Source: Brevibacterium atlanticum (lineage in GTDB: Bacteria; Actinomycetota; Actinomycetes; Actinomycetales; Brevibacteriaceae). Taken from it: a DNA stretch of 64,000 bases. A program made the position numbers and the translations under genes. Under the pieces are notes generated by a model. The model saw nothing but the letters and a program-made list of their open reading frames with translations, made no database searches and was not told the DNA's origin. Shown here piece after piece: positions 16,492 through 25,443 of this stretch. The stretch's first letter is position 1. The number at the start of each line of letters is the position of its first letter. Where the stretch lies: NCBI RefSeq assembly GCF_011617245.1, contig NZ_CP050152.1, forward strand, positions 2,780,503 to 2,844,502. Direction: 5' to 3'.

Positions 16492-18128
16492 TCGACCCCC
16501 ATGATCACGAGCACGCCGGAGTCCCGGGCGTCGATGTCCTGGAAGTGGACGTTGTCGTGCGACTTCGCGATCCACCCGCGCAGGTGCTTGAGCACCTCGG
16601 GTGCGCAGTCGGGGCCGTGGACGACGGTGAGCAGCTCTCCGCCCGCCCCGAGGAGCCGGTCGGCGAGCTTCTCGACCAGCGTGGACAGCTCCGTGCTCTG
16701 CGTCTTCGCCTTCCCTTCGATGAACACCCGGTAGAACTGCGCCGGATGAGCTCCACCGACAGCTGGAGCAGCCGTGCCCAACGCGGGGTGAGTCGGTGCG
16801 ATCGCCGAGGCGGCGCCGTCCACCCCGTGCACCAGTTCGTCGATGACCGGCAGGGCACCCGTCGGCGGGTTCACGGCGAGCTGATCGGCCGAGAGGATCG
16901 TGCCCACCCTGGTGCCGGCCGCCGCTTCGGTCATGTCGGCGAAGATCTCCGCCGCGGGGGCGAAGGGATCGTAGACGGCCAGCGCCGAGAGCAGGGTGGC
17001 GACGTTGCGTGAGCGCACGACCTGCGCCCTGAATCCGGACAATGCCTTGAGCGCCGAGGTGGAGCTGGGGACGACGATGACCTCACGGTCCTCGTCGGCG
17101 ACGATCTCGGCGATCGATTCGGTGAGGTCCTCGACGGCCGGGGTGAGCGCGGTGGCCCCGTTGAGCGCGACGTGCATGAGCAGTCCCGTGCCCTGGACGA
17201 GGGCGATGAGCTTCGTCTCGCCCTCCTCTTCGTGGAGGCGCAGGTCCTCCATGTCCAAGCGGGCGATGCCGGAGTCGCCGAGGTGGTCGATGACGGCCGC
17301 GGCGGTCGTTTCGTCGGCGACGTGGACGTGGATCTTGGTGCGGTTGATGACGATCGAGGTGCCGCCGAGGCGGTCGAGTTCGGTTGCGAGTCCGTCCGGT
17401 GGAACGGTGGCGAGGATCGCGACGATCTCGAGTTCCTCGGCTGTGGCTTCGTGGAGGATGCGCGGAGCGCGGGAGACCTCGGTGAGCATGGAGTCCTGCG
17501 GGGTGCGGCCGGTGACGGTGGCGTAGAGGAGGTCGAAGAGTTCGACGATCCCGGTGGAGCCGGCGTCGACGACTTCGGCTTCGCGCAGCACCGTCAGCTG
17601 CCCGGTGGTCTCGCGCAGGGCCGTGCGGGAGCGTTCGCGCACGGCGCTGATGACGGCCACCAGGTTCTCTCCGTGATCCGCGTGTTCCCGGGCCTCGGTG
17701 GCCATGGCGTCGAGGACGGTGAGCATGGTGCCGTCGACGGGTCGGGCGACGGCGGCGCGGGCTCGGTCGGAGGCGGTCTCCAGGGCGGTGGCCATGGCGT
17801 CGGCGGTCGCGACGGTGACTCCGGCCAGAGCGTCGGCCACACCTTGGAGGGCGACGGCGAGGATGAGTCCGGAGTTGCCGCGGGCGCCTCGTCCAGCGCC
17901 TGCGGCCAGGGCCGCGACGACCTGCGGGAGGGTGACGGGCCCGGTGAGCTCTTCGACGGCGAGGTAGGCCGAGCGCAGCGTGTGGTACATGTTCGTGCCG
18001 GTGTCGCCGTCGGGAACGGGGAAGACGTTGAGCTCGTCGATCTCGGTGCGCTCCTTGCGCAGCCGGTCGACCGCCCGGCGGGCCCATCTGGCGGCCAGGC
18101 GACCATTGAGGCTGATGGCGTTGCTCAT
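16488..18128 (-). CDS. DAK2-domain protein, FakA/YloV-like (putative fatty acid kinase ATPase)
   Basis: This 546-residue protein opens with a DAK2 nucleotide-binding domain. The motif NVFPVPDGDTGTNM carries the Asp residues that bind magnesium-ATP, and GARGNSGLILA follows. A middle linker and a C-terminal DegV-like half complete the FakA/YloV layout. In firmicutes FakA phosphorylates fatty acids held by FakB. Whether this actinobacterial homologue does the same is unproven. It starts one base after the thiL stop and overlaps recG by 4 bases, a linkage widely conserved in actinobacteria. Confidence 0.85.
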   Translation of the reverse strand: MSNAISLNGRLAARWARRAVDRLRKERTEIDELNVFPVPDGDTGTNMYHTLRSAYLAVEELTGPVTLPQVVAALAAGAGRGARGNSGLILAVALQGVADALAGVTVATADAMATALETASDRARAAVARPVDGTMLTVLDAMATEAREHADHGENLVAVISAVRERSRTALRETTGQLTVLREAEVVDAGSTGIVELFDLLYATVTGRTPQDSMLTEVSRAPRILHEATAEELEIVAILATVPPDGLATELDRLGGTSIVINRTKIHVHVADETTAAAVIDHLGDSGIARLDMEDLRLHEEEGETKLIALVQGTGLLMHVALNGATALTPAVEDLTESIAEIVADEDREVIVVPSSTSALKALSGFRAQVVRSRNVATLLSALAVYDPFAPAAEIFADMTEAAAGTRVGTILSADQLAVNPPTGALPVIDELVHGVDGAASAIAPTHPALGTAAPAVGGAHPAQFYRVFIEGKAKTQSTELSTLVEKLADRLLGAGGELLTVVHGPDCAPEVLKHLRGWIAKSHDNVHFQDIDARDSGVLVIMGVE

Positions 18129-18129
18129 G

Positions 18130-19209
18130 TCACTTCCCGAAATGGCTGAAACCGCTCGTCGGCATGGCTGTGCCGTCGAGGCTGACGTCGTGTCCGGAGC
18201 GGACCTCTCCGATCCTCAGCCAGCCTACTCCAGGGCTCTGACGCTGCGGTGCCGACGCGGCGAAGCCGTGGTCTTCTCCCCCGTCCAGGACCCAGGACAG
18301 TGCGAGATCCTCAGCGTCGGCCGCACCATCCGCACCATCCGTGCCGTTCGTGCCGCACCCGCCGGTACCTCCACGACCGGTGCGAGAGTCGAGCACATAC
18401 TCGGCCGCGAGCAGCAGCGGGTCGATGAGCCCCTTGAGTGCCGCGCGGTCGAGGTCGATGCCGACCCCGGAAGCGTCGGCGAGGCGTGCGAGGTCCGTGC
18501 TCAGACCGTCGGAGACGTCGATCATCGCCGAGGTGACCGAGCGGGTGCGCATCGCCGCATAGTCCGGTTGCGGTGCCAGTTGGGCGTCGATGAGGGCGGC
18601 GAGATCGGGGCCGGCCGTGTCCGAACGCAGTCCCGCGAAGAGCAGCTCGAGTCCCGCGGCGGCCCTCCCCACGGTGCCCGCCAGGTAGACGCCGTCACCC
18701 GGCGCCGCCCCCGAACGGAGAATCGCCGACGTCGTCCCCACACCGGACGTTTCGGCCCCGGCAGCGACGGTCCCCAGCGCCGTGATCGCCACGACGATGA
18801 GCCCCGATGACGAGAGATCCCCACCGATGATCGGCACGTCGCACTCAAGCGCCTGACCTGCGCGGGACGCCTCGGCGACGATACCTGAGAACAGCGCTTC
18901 GAGATCGACGATGTCCGTGTCATCGGGCACCGCCAGGGACACGAGCAGTCCGTGCGGCACCGCTCCCATGGCGCACACGTCGGCGAGGTTCTGTGCCGCG
19001 GCCTTCCGTCCCAGCCGGCCCCAGTCCAACCAGTCGCGGGTGAAGTCCTCGTTCTCGACGAGCATGTCCGCCGTGGACACGAGATCACCGCGCAGCCGGG
19101 TCACGGCACCGTCGTCCCCGGGACCGACGATCACCTGGGATCCGCTGCGATTGTGGATGAGCATGCGCCCCAGAACGTGTGATTCGCCAAGTTCGGACAG
19201 TCGGGTCAT
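18130..19209 (-). CDS. thiL: Thiamine-monophosphate kinase
   Basis: This PurM-fold kinase converts thiamine monophosphate to thiamine pyrophosphate. GPGDDGA near residue 30 is the ATP/metal-binding motif. ADMLVENEDFTRDW and MIDVSDGLSTDLARLA are further family blocks. A Gly/Thr-rich insert (GRGGTGGCGTNGTDGADG) near residue 290 enlarges the protein to 359 residues. A -10-like TAGCCT ends 6 bases before the ATG, implying a leaderless mRNA. This promoter lies back to back with that of the divergent DUF3515 gene. Confidence 0.94.
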   Translation of the reverse strand: MTRLSELGESHVLGRMLIHNRSGSQVIVGPGDDGAVTRLRGDLVSTADMLVENEDFTRDWLDWGRLGRKAAAQNLADVCAMGAVPHGLLVSLAVPDDTDIVDLEALFSGIVAEASRAGQALECDVPIIGGDLSSSGLIVVAITALGTVAAGAETSGVGTTSAILRSGAAPGDGVYLAGTVGRAAAGLELLFAGLRSDTAGPDLAALIDAQLAPQPDYAAMRTRSVTSAMIDVSDGLSTDLARLADASGVGIDLDRAALKGLIDPLLLAAEYVLDSRTGRGGTGGCGTNGTDGADGAADAEDLALSWVLDGGEDHGFAASAPQRQSPGVGWLRIGEVRSGHDVSLDGTAMPTSGFSHFGK

Positions 19210-19241
19210 GGCCCAAGGCTATCGGGAGATACGGTTGTCCT

Positions 19242-19808
19242 ATGAGATCTCGCCCTGCCTCGACGCGCCGTGTCTCGACTTCGTCGTTCGACGCATCGTC
19301 TTCGCCGCGCCGCACCCGACGAGAGCCGCGCCGCCCGCGCGCTCTCGCCGTCGCCGCCGTGGCCACTGTGCTCGCCGGCGTCGCCCTCTCGGGCTGTTCA
19401 CGCACGGTGATCGTCGACCCGGCCGAGGATGCGGCGAATCCCGAGTGCGCCGACATCATGCTCACCCTGCCCGATGAGATCTCGGGAGCGAAGGCTCGCA
19501 CCACCTCCTCGCAGGGCACGAAGGCGTGGGGGGATCCGAACATCGCGGTGCTGCGCTGCGGCGTCACCCCGCCCGGACCGACGACCGATCAGTGCGTGAG
19601 CGTGAGCGGGGTCGACTGGATCTCGAAGCCGACCGACGATGACGATTCGACGTGGATGTTCACCAGTTACGGCCGCACGCCCGCCGTCGAGGTCCTCGTC
19701 AATCGCAAGGCCGAGTCCGGCAATGATGTGCTCGCTGCGATCTCACCGGCACTGGCGAAGATCAAGCCCGACGAGAAGTGCGTCGGTGCCGACGATCTCG
19801 AGGGCTAG
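19242..19808 (+). CDS. DUF3515 family lipoprotein
   Basis: This 188-residue exported protein has an Arg-rich N-terminus, a hydrophobic segment and a lipobox, VALSGC (Cys52), so it is probably a lipoprotein. The rest matches the DUF3515 family of actinobacteria, usually encoded between ddl and thiL as here. Cysteines in the mature part (NPECAD, LRCGV, DQCVS, EKCVG) could form disulfides. The function is unknown. TACGGT ends 6 bases before the ATG, suggesting leaderless expression. The last codons CTCGAGGGCTAG are duplicated just downstream. Confidence 0.82.
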   Translation: MRSRPASTRRVSTSSFDASSSPRRTRREPRRPRALAVAAVATVLAGVALSGCSRTVIVDPAEDAANPECADIMLTLPDEISGAKARTTSSQGTKAWGDPNIAVLRCGVTPPGPTTDQCVSVSGVDWISKPTDDDDSTWMFTSYGRTPAVEVLVNRKAESGNDVLAAISPALAKIKPDEKCVGADDLEG

Positions 19809-19833
19809 CCACGCACACCCTCGAGGGCTAGCC
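19797..19833 (+). repeat. Short direct repeat duplicating the end of the DUF3515 gene
   Basis: The 14-mer CTCGAGGGCTAGCC occurs at 19797-19810 and again at 19820-19833. It includes the TAG stop codon. The duplication is recent-looking and probably neutral. Confidence 0.7.
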
Positions 19834-19840
19834 GCTCACC

Positions 19841-20956
19841 TCACTTCGCGCGGGCGTGATCGACCAGGGCGATGGAGATGAGTTCGGCGATGAGCTCGGA
19901 GTATTCGAGCCCCGACTGCGCCCACATGAAGGGGTACGCCGAGGTGGGGGTGAACCCGGGCAGCGTGTTGAGTTCGTTGATGAGGACCTCGCCGGAGTCC
20001 GTGACGAACGTGTCGACGCGGGCCAAGCCGGTGCAGTCGAAGAGCCGGAACACCGAGGCGGCCAGCTCCTGCACCCGGGCGGTGGCCGCCTCGTCGAGCG
20101 GCGCCGGGCAGGTCACCTCGGCATCGGCGAGATCGAGGTACTTCGCGTCGAAGTCGTAGAACGTATGGTCCCCCGACACGCTGATCTCCCCCGGTGAGGA
20201 CGTGCGCAGGTGTGAGTCGTGGAGGGACCCGAGCACGGCGCATTCGACCTCACGGCCGTTGACCTGGGGTTCGACGATGACCTTGGAGTCGTGTTCGAAG
20301 GCTCCGACCAGGGCCGCTTCCAGACCATCGGCCGAGGCGACCCGGCTCACTCCCATCGACGAACCCGCACGGGCGGGTTTGACGAACACGGGCAGGCCGA
20401 GACCAGCGACCCGGGACTCGACGTCGGCCCGGTCGGCCTCCCACATCGTCTCGGTGACGAGCTCCCAGTCGCACGTGGGGATTCCGGCGTTGGCCATGAG
20501 CGACTTCGTGTAGTGCTTGTCCATGCTCGCGGCCGAGGAGAACACCCCGGAGCCGACGAACGCGGTGTCGCTGATCTCGAAGAGCCCCTGCAGGGTGCCG
20601 TCCTCACCGAAGCGGCCGTGCAGCAGCGGGAAGTACACGTCGACGGTGCCGAGTTCGGAATACTTGCCGTCGGCATCACGGTGCAGCAGCGGTGCCCCAT
20701 TCGCGGAGATCGGCGGGATCACCTCGGTGCCGTCGTCGGTGACCTCGGGCATCGCCTGCGGGTCGAAGCGCATGTCCGCCCAGTCCTCGACGATGCGCCA
20801 CACTCCGGTCTTCGTGATCCCGATGGGGAGCACGTCGAAGGCCTCGCCGTCGATGGCGCCGATCACGCCGGCCGCGGTGACGCAGCTGACGGAGTGCTCG
20901 CTCGAACGCCCACCGAAGAGGACTGCGACGAGGGGCCGGTGATCGTTGTCTGCCAT
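19841..20956 (-). CDS. ddl: D-alanine--D-alanine ligase
   Basis: This ATP-grasp enzyme makes the D-Ala-D-Ala dipeptide of peptidoglycan. It is 371 residues. The N-terminal VLFGGRSSEHSVSC, the central FVKPARAGSSMGVSRV and the C-terminal LINELNTLPGFTPTSAYP are ligase hallmarks, and EVECAVLG lies in the ATP-grasp core. Acidic residues that bind magnesium are in place. An AAGGA ribosome-binding site precedes the ATG. It belongs to the murA-gpsA-ddl cell envelope cluster. Confidence 0.96.
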   Translation of the reverse strand: MADNDHRPLVAVLFGGRSSEHSVSCVTAAGVIGAIDGEAFDVLPIGITKTGVWRIVEDWADMRFDPQAMPEVTDDGTEVIPPISANGAPLLHRDADGKYSELGTVDVYFPLLHGRFGEDGTLQGLFEISDTAFVGSGVFSSAASMDKHYTKSLMANAGIPTCDWELVTETMWEADRADVESRVAGLGLPVFVKPARAGSSMGVSRVASADGLEAALVGAFEHDSKVIVEPQVNGREVECAVLGSLHDSHLRTSSPGEISVSGDHTFYDFDAKYLDLADAEVTCPAPLDEAATARVQELAASVFRLFDCTGLARVDTFVTDSGEVLINELNTLPGFTPTSAYPFMWAQSGLEYSELIAELISIALVDHARAK

Positions 20957-21050
20957 GCGATTCCTTGCTGTGTGTTACTCCCGCGACACGGGCTGCGGAC
21001 ACGGGGTGCGCACCGTCTGAGGGCGAGTGCGCGGACTGAAGAACTCTAGC

Positions 21051-21584
21051 TCACTTGAGCTCGAAGGTGCACTCCAGCCAGGCCCGGCCGATCGCCTTGA
21101 AGAACATGGTGAAACCGGCGAAGGCAGGGGTGGCGGAGTCGTCGATGCCCAGCGGTTCACCGAGCGCCGTGACGATGAAGAAGTAGCGGTGCGGGCCGTG
21201 GCCCTCCGGAGGTGCGGCACCGACGAAGCGCGGTTCGCCGGCGTCGTTGCGCAGGGTCACAGCACCATCGGGCAGCAGGTTCGCGCTCGGGTCGCCGGCG
21301 TTGGAGTCAAGGCTCGTGACCGAGGCGTCGAGATCGGTGACGACCCAGTGCCAGAAGCCCGACCCGGTCGGGGCGTCGGGGTCGTAGCAGGTCACCGCGA
21401 AGGCCTTCGTCTCCTCGGGGAACCCGGACCAGGACAGCTGCGGGGAGACGTCCTCACCGCCGGGCACGCCCATCGCACCGGAGAGCTGCGGGCCGGTGAG
21501 CACACCGCCGTCCTCGATGTCGGTGCTGGTCAGCGTGAAGGTCGGGAGTTCGGGAAGGTTAAAGAACGGGGAATTCGCGCTCAT
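21051..21584 (-). CDS. YbhB/YbcL family phosphatidylethanolamine-binding (Raf kinase inhibitor-like) protein
   Basis: This 177-residue cytosolic protein has the PEBP fold. The family core is seen in GGEDVSPQLSWSGFPEETKAFAV, CYDPDAPTGSGFWHWVV and GPHRYFFIVTAL, which form the anion-binding pocket. No signal peptide is visible. Bacterial members have no settled role. The start overlaps the gpsA stop by 4 bases, so it is the downstream member of the murA-plsC-gpsA unit. A gap of about 95 bases separates it from ddl. Confidence 0.9.
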   Translation of the reverse strand: MSANSPFFNLPELPTFTLTSTDIEDGGVLTGPQLSGAMGVPGGEDVSPQLSWSGFPEETKAFAVTCYDPDAPTGSGFWHWVVTDLDASVTSLDSNAGDPSANLLPDGAVTLRNDAGEPRFVGAAPPEGHGPHRYFFIVTALGEPLGIDDSATPAFAGFTMFFKAIGRAWLECTFELK

Positions 21585-22606
21585 GGCTGCTCCTTTGGCG
21601 GTGGTCCTTCGTGCTTACGTTTCCGAGACAACAGCAATCCTGCCAGTTCGTCAACCTGCAGTCTGCCGGCGAGCACTGCGCAGACCGCCTCGGTGATGGG
21701 CAGGTCGACGCCGTAGCGTTTGCCGAGTGCGAGCACGGCCGGGGCCGACTTCACGCCCTCGGCCGTCTGCGAGGTGTGGGCGATGACGTCCTCGAGGCTC
21801 ATCCCCTCACCGAGGTGGCGCCCGAAGGTGCGATTGCGCGAGAGCGGGGACGCACACGTGGCGACGAGATCCCCGAGCCCGGCGAGCCCGGACAGGGTGT
21901 GGGCTTCGGCGCCCATGGCCGCGGCCAGTCGGGAGGTCTCGGCGAGTCCGCGGGTGATGATCGAGGCCTTCGAATTGTCGCCGAGCTTCTGCCCGTCGGC
22001 GATGCCCACGGACAGGGCGATGATGTTCTTGACCGCGCCGCCGAGTTCGACGCCGACGACGTCCGTGTTCGTATACGGACGGAAGTACGCGTTCGCGCTG
22101 ATCTCGGCGACCACCTCGGCGGTGGTGATGTCGGCCGAGGCGACGACGGTGGCGGTGGGCTGACGATCGGCGATCTCACGGGCGAGATTCGGTCCGGAGA
22201 CGACGGCGATCTGGGAATCGGCGACCTCGGCGACCTCGGCGATGACCTCGGACATGCGCTTGCCGGTGTCGACCTCGATGCCCTTCATCAGGCTGACCAG
22301 CTTCACCCCGTCACGCAGGTGCGGCTTCCACCGCGAGAGGTTCTCACGCAGCGTCTGCGCCGGCACGGCGAGGACGATGACCTCGGCGTCGGTGACGGCG
22401 GCGATGTCATCATCGGTGGCGCTCAGCAGCTCGGGCAGGGCCCGATCACCGAGGTAGCGCTCGTTCGTATGGGCAGTGGTGATCTCCTCGGCGACCTCGG
22501 TGCGGCGGGCCCAGAGGGTGACGGGGAATCCGGCGTCGGCGATGACCGCGGCATAGGTCGTGCCCCACGATCCGGCTCCGAGGACTGCGATCTTCTCCAC
22601 GCTCAT
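21581..22606 (-). CDS. gpsA: Glycerol-3-phosphate dehydrogenase [NAD(P)+]
   Basis: This enzyme reduces dihydroxyacetone phosphate to sn-glycerol 3-phosphate for phospholipid synthesis. The N-terminal Rossmann motif is VLGAGSWGTTYA. VSLMKGIE, VSGPNLAREI and VGVELGGAVKNIIALSVGI (with the catalytic Lys) are family blocks, and GLAGLGDLVATC follows. It is 341 residues. It overlaps the acyltransferase gene upstream by 4 bases (ATGA), pairing synthesis of glycerol 3-phosphate with its acylation. Confidence 0.96.
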   Translation of the reverse strand: MSVEKIAVLGAGSWGTTYAAVIADAGFPVTLWARRTEVAEEITTAHTNERYLGDRALPELLSATDDDIAAVTDAEVIVLAVPAQTLRENLSRWKPHLRDGVKLVSLMKGIEVDTGKRMSEVIAEVAEVADSQIAVVSGPNLAREIADRQPTATVVASADITTAEVVAEISANAYFRPYTNTDVVGVELGGAVKNIIALSVGIADGQKLGDNSKASIITRGLAETSRLAAAMGAEAHTLSGLAGLGDLVATCASPLSRNRTFGRHLGEGMSLEDVIAHTSQTAEGVKSAPAVLALGKRYGVDLPITEAVCAVLAGRLQVDELAGLLLSRKRKHEGPPPKEQP

Positions 22607-23379
22607 TCGTCGGTCTCCTTGGTTGCGAATCGGGTCGGCAGCTCACGGCCGGAGAGCTCGGCGACCATGGCCGCGATCGTGTTCTTCAGCCGGTGGGACA
22701 GCTCCCCCATGGTCGACTTCTCGTCCCGGTGGGACCACAGGTCCGAGTAGTCCAGGGCGGGCCCGAACTCGACGATGCAGTCGTGACTGAACGGTTTGAA
22801 GCGCAGTCGCTTCCTGCCCCCGCGCGGGTAGATCTCGTCGAGCCCCCAGTGGGCGACGGGGATGATCGGCGCTCCGGTCTCCAGGGCCAGGCGGGCGGTG
22901 CCGGTCTTGAAGTGCTGGGGCCAGAAGTCGGGATCCTTCGTCAGGGTGCCCTCGGGGTAGATGACGACGGTCTCGCCCTTGGCCAGGGCCTGCTTCGCAT
23001 ATGCCAAGGAGTCCCCTGCCTGTGCGGAGGCGCGCAGGACGGGGATCTGTCCGATGCGTTTGAGGATCCTGCCGAGGATGCCTGTGAACAGGGTGGACTT
23101 CGCGAGGAAGTGCGGCATCCGGCCGTTGCGCTTGAGGGCGAGGCCCACGAGGATCGGGTCGAGATGGTTCGCGTGGTAGGCGGCGACGATCATGCCCTCA
23201 CCGACGGGCGGGAGGTTGTCCAGGCCCTTCACGCGGATCTTCGTGGCCGTGCGCATGAGCCCGTACGCGGCCGTGGCCGCGACGGTGCCGGCCCGGCTCT
23301 GCGACCGCACCGAGGCGGGGTCGAAGGAGACGAGCGGCTGGCCGTCTTCGTTCGCGTCGGGTTCGGTCACAGCACTCAT
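22603..23379 (-). CDS. 1-acyl-sn-glycerol-3-phosphate acyltransferase-like protein (PlsC family)
   Basis: This 258-residue membrane-associated acyltransferase transfers acyl chains to lysophospholipid in phospholipid synthesis. The catalytic HX4D motif is HANHLD, and block III is YPEGTLT. The start is placed at ATG 23379, which overlaps the murA stop by 4 bases. Frame continuing upstream is murA shadow. The gene sits between murA and gpsA in one tightly coupled unit. Substrate position (sn-2 or otherwise) is not resolved by sequence. Confidence 0.9.
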   Translation of the reverse strand: MSAVTEPDANEDGQPLVSFDPASVRSQSRAGTVAATAAYGLMRTATKIRVKGLDNLPPVGEGMIVAAYHANHLDPILVGLALKRNGRMPHFLAKSTLFTGILGRILKRIGQIPVLRASAQAGDSLAYAKQALAKGETVVIYPEGTLTKDPDFWPQHFKTGTARLALETGAPIIPVAHWGLDEIYPRGGRKRLRFKPFSHDCIVEFGPALDYSDLWSHRDEKSTMGELSHRLKNTIAAMVAELSGRELPTRFATKETDE

Positions 23380-24692
23380 GCGGCCACCTCGGCGCCGAGG
23401 CCCGTGAGCTTGTCGAGGAAGTTCTCGTATCCGCGGTTGATCAGTTCGATGCCGTGGACCTCGCTCGTGCCCTGGGCGGCGAGTGCGGCGATGAGGTGAC
23501 TGAAGCCGCCGCGCAGATCGGGCACGTCGATGCGGGTGCCCTTGAGGTCGGTCGGTCCCGACACGACCGCCGAGTGCCGGTAGTTCATCCGCCCGAAGCG
23601 ACAGGGGGTGCCGCCGAGGCATTCGCGGTAGAGCTGGATCTGAGCGCCCATGTCACGCAGCGCGTCGGTGAAGCCGAAGCGGTTCTCGTACACGGTCTCG
23701 TGGATGATCGACAGGCCCTCTGCCTGAGTCATCGCGACGACGAGGGGCTGCTGCCAGTCGGTCATGAATCCGGGGTGCACGTCGGTCTCGAGCGCGAAGG
23801 AGGAGAGCTTGCCGCCGGGGTGCCGGAAGCGGATGCCGGTCTCCTGGACGTCGAATTCGCCGCCGATCTTGCGGAAGATGTTGAGGAACGTGATGAGTTC
23901 GGGCTGGCTGGCTCCGGCGACGAAGATGTCTCCGCCGGTGGCCAGGGCCGCCGAGGCCCAGGACGCGGCCTCGTTGCGGTCGGGCAGGGCACGGTGGATG
24001 AAGCCGCGCAGCGTCTCCACACCTTCGATGCGCACCACCCGGTCGGTGTCGACGGTGATGATCGCGCCCATCTTCTGCAGCAGCGCGATGAGGTCCATGA
24101 TCTCGGGTTCGATCGCGGCGCCCCGCAGCTCGGTCACACCTTCGGCGCGCACGGCGGTGAGCAGGACCTGCTCGGTGGCCCCGACCGAGGGGTAGGGCAG
24201 TTCGACCTTCGTGCCCTGCAGGCGGCGGGTGGCCTTGAGCATGATGCCGCCGGGAGTCTTGTCGACCTCGGCGCCGAAGCTGCGGAGCACGTCGAGGTGG
24301 AAGTTGATGGGCCGGTCCCCGATGTGGCAGCCGCCGAGGTCGGGGATGAAGGCCTGCCCGAGGCTGTGCAGCAGCGGACCGCAGAAGAGGATCGGGATGC
24401 GCGAGGAGCCGGCATGCGCGTCGATGTCGACGATGGAGCCCTGGGCGACGTCGGCGGGATCGAGGTGGAGCTCACCGTCGGGCAGGTCGCCGTCGGGGGC
24501 GGCGCTGACGCGCACACCGTGGAGCTCTAAGAGTCCGGTGACGATCTCGACGTCGCGGATGTTGGGCACGCCGCGGAGCACGGATGGGGTCTCGCCCAGC
24601 AGGGAGGCGACCATCGCCTTGGGCACCAGGTTCTTCGCTCCCCGGACTCGGACGGTGCCGTCCAGCGGATTTCCCCCACGTACTTCGAGCAT
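23376..24692 (-). CDS. murA: UDP-N-acetylglucosamine 1-carboxyvinyltransferase
   Basis: This is the first committed step of peptidoglycan synthesis, adding enolpyruvate from PEP to UDP-GlcNAc. It is 438 residues. RGAKNLVPKAMVASLL is the N-terminal signature with the conserved Lys and Asn. The catalytic cysteine is present in LGGCHIGDRP, so the enzyme should be sensitive to fosfomycin. GGFSHLIAALAAQGTS is a C-terminal family block. The ATG at 24692 follows a strong GGGAGGA ribosome-binding site. An in-frame extension of 25 residues upstream lacks support. Confidence 0.96.
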   Translation of the reverse strand: MLEVRGGNPLDGTVRVRGAKNLVPKAMVASLLGETPSVLRGVPNIRDVEIVTGLLELHGVRVSAAPDGDLPDGELHLDPADVAQGSIVDIDAHAGSSRIPILFCGPLLHSLGQAFIPDLGGCHIGDRPINFHLDVLRSFGAEVDKTPGGIMLKATRRLQGTKVELPYPSVGATEQVLLTAVRAEGVTELRGAAIEPEIMDLIALLQKMGAIITVDTDRVVRIEGVETLRGFIHRALPDRNEAASWASAALATGGDIFVAGASQPELITFLNIFRKIGGEFDVQETGIRFRHPGGKLSSFALETDVHPGFMTDWQQPLVVAMTQAEGLSIIHETVYENRFGFTDALRDMGAQIQLYRECLGGTPCRFGRMNYRHSAVVSGPTDLKGTRIDVPDLRGGFSHLIAALAAQGTSEVHGIELINRGYENFLDKLTGLGAEVAA

Positions 24693-24738
24693 GTTCCTCC
24701 CTGTTTCCGGCGCGCGAATCCGACTGAGCAGACTCTTC

Positions 24739-24772
24739 AGACGGTGCCCGAGATGTGGTTCGGGCACCGTCT
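24739..24772. terminator. Hairpin terminator behind leuD
   Basis: Perfect 13-base arms AGACGGTGCCCGA (24739-24751) and TCGGGCACCGTCT (24760-24772) enclose an 8-base loop. It lies between the end of the leuCD operon and the murA start on the same strand, separating the two transcription units. Confidence 0.7.
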
Positions 24773-24827
24773 AAGACTATCGCAGACGAGGGCCGGTCAT
24801 CGATTCGCCGAGGCGGTCGGTGAGGGT

Positions 24828-25427
24828 TCAGACCTTGGCGGGCAGGGTCGTCGGCTTGAACGCGAACCGGGAGGATTCGTAGCCGACGATGTCGTCCTCC
24901 TTGGCCAGGGTGAGGCTGATGTCGTCGTGGCCCTCTAACAGGCGCCAGCGCGTGTAGTCATCGATCTGGAAGGACACGGTCACCGTGTCGCAGGTGACCG
25001 TCTTCTCATTGAGATCGACGGTGATCGGAGTGCCCGGATGGTTCTCGAGGATCTTCCAGATCAGTTCGATGTCGTCCTGGGCCAGCTGCGCGGCGAGCAG
25101 CCCCTCCTTGCCGGAGTTGCCGCGGAAGATGTCGCCGAAGCGCGAGGACAGGACGACCCGGAAGCCGTAGTCCTTGAGCGCCCAGACGGCGTGTTCGCGC
25201 GAGGAGCCGGTGCCGAAGTCGGGGCCGGCGACGAGCACGGAGCCGGACGAGTAGTCCGGGTCATTGAGGACGAAGTCGTCATTGGTCCGCCACCGGTAGA
25301 ACAGGGCGTCCTCGAAGCCGGTGCGGGTGACCCGCTTGAGGAACTTCGCGGGGATGATCTGGTCGGTGTCGATGTTGGATCGGCGCAGAGGAACGCCGAT
25401 GCCGGTGTGGGTGCTGAATGCTTCCAT
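24828..25427 (-). CDS. leuD: 3-isopropylmalate dehydratase small subunit
   Basis: This swivel-domain subunit of isopropylmalate isomerase (leucine biosynthesis) is 199 residues. Family blocks include [36 protein letters not shown] and [17 protein letters not shown]. It is encoded 16 bases behind leuC, and the two subunits form the enzyme that carries the [4Fe-4S] cluster on LeuC. The start ATG at 25427 is preceded by an AGGACC-like site. Confidence 0.96.
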   Translation of the reverse strand: MEAFSTHTGIGVPLRRSNIDTDQIIPAKFLKRVTRTGFEDALFYRWRTNDDFVLNDPDYSSGSVLVAGPDFGTGSSREHAVWALKDYGFRVVLSSRFGDIFRGNSGKEGLLAAQLAQDDIELIWKILENHPGTPITVDLNEKTVTCDTVTVSFQIDDYTRWRLLEGHDDISLTLAKEDDIVGYESSRFAFKPTTLPAKV

Positions 25428-25443
25428 GATCGGTGGTCCTTTC

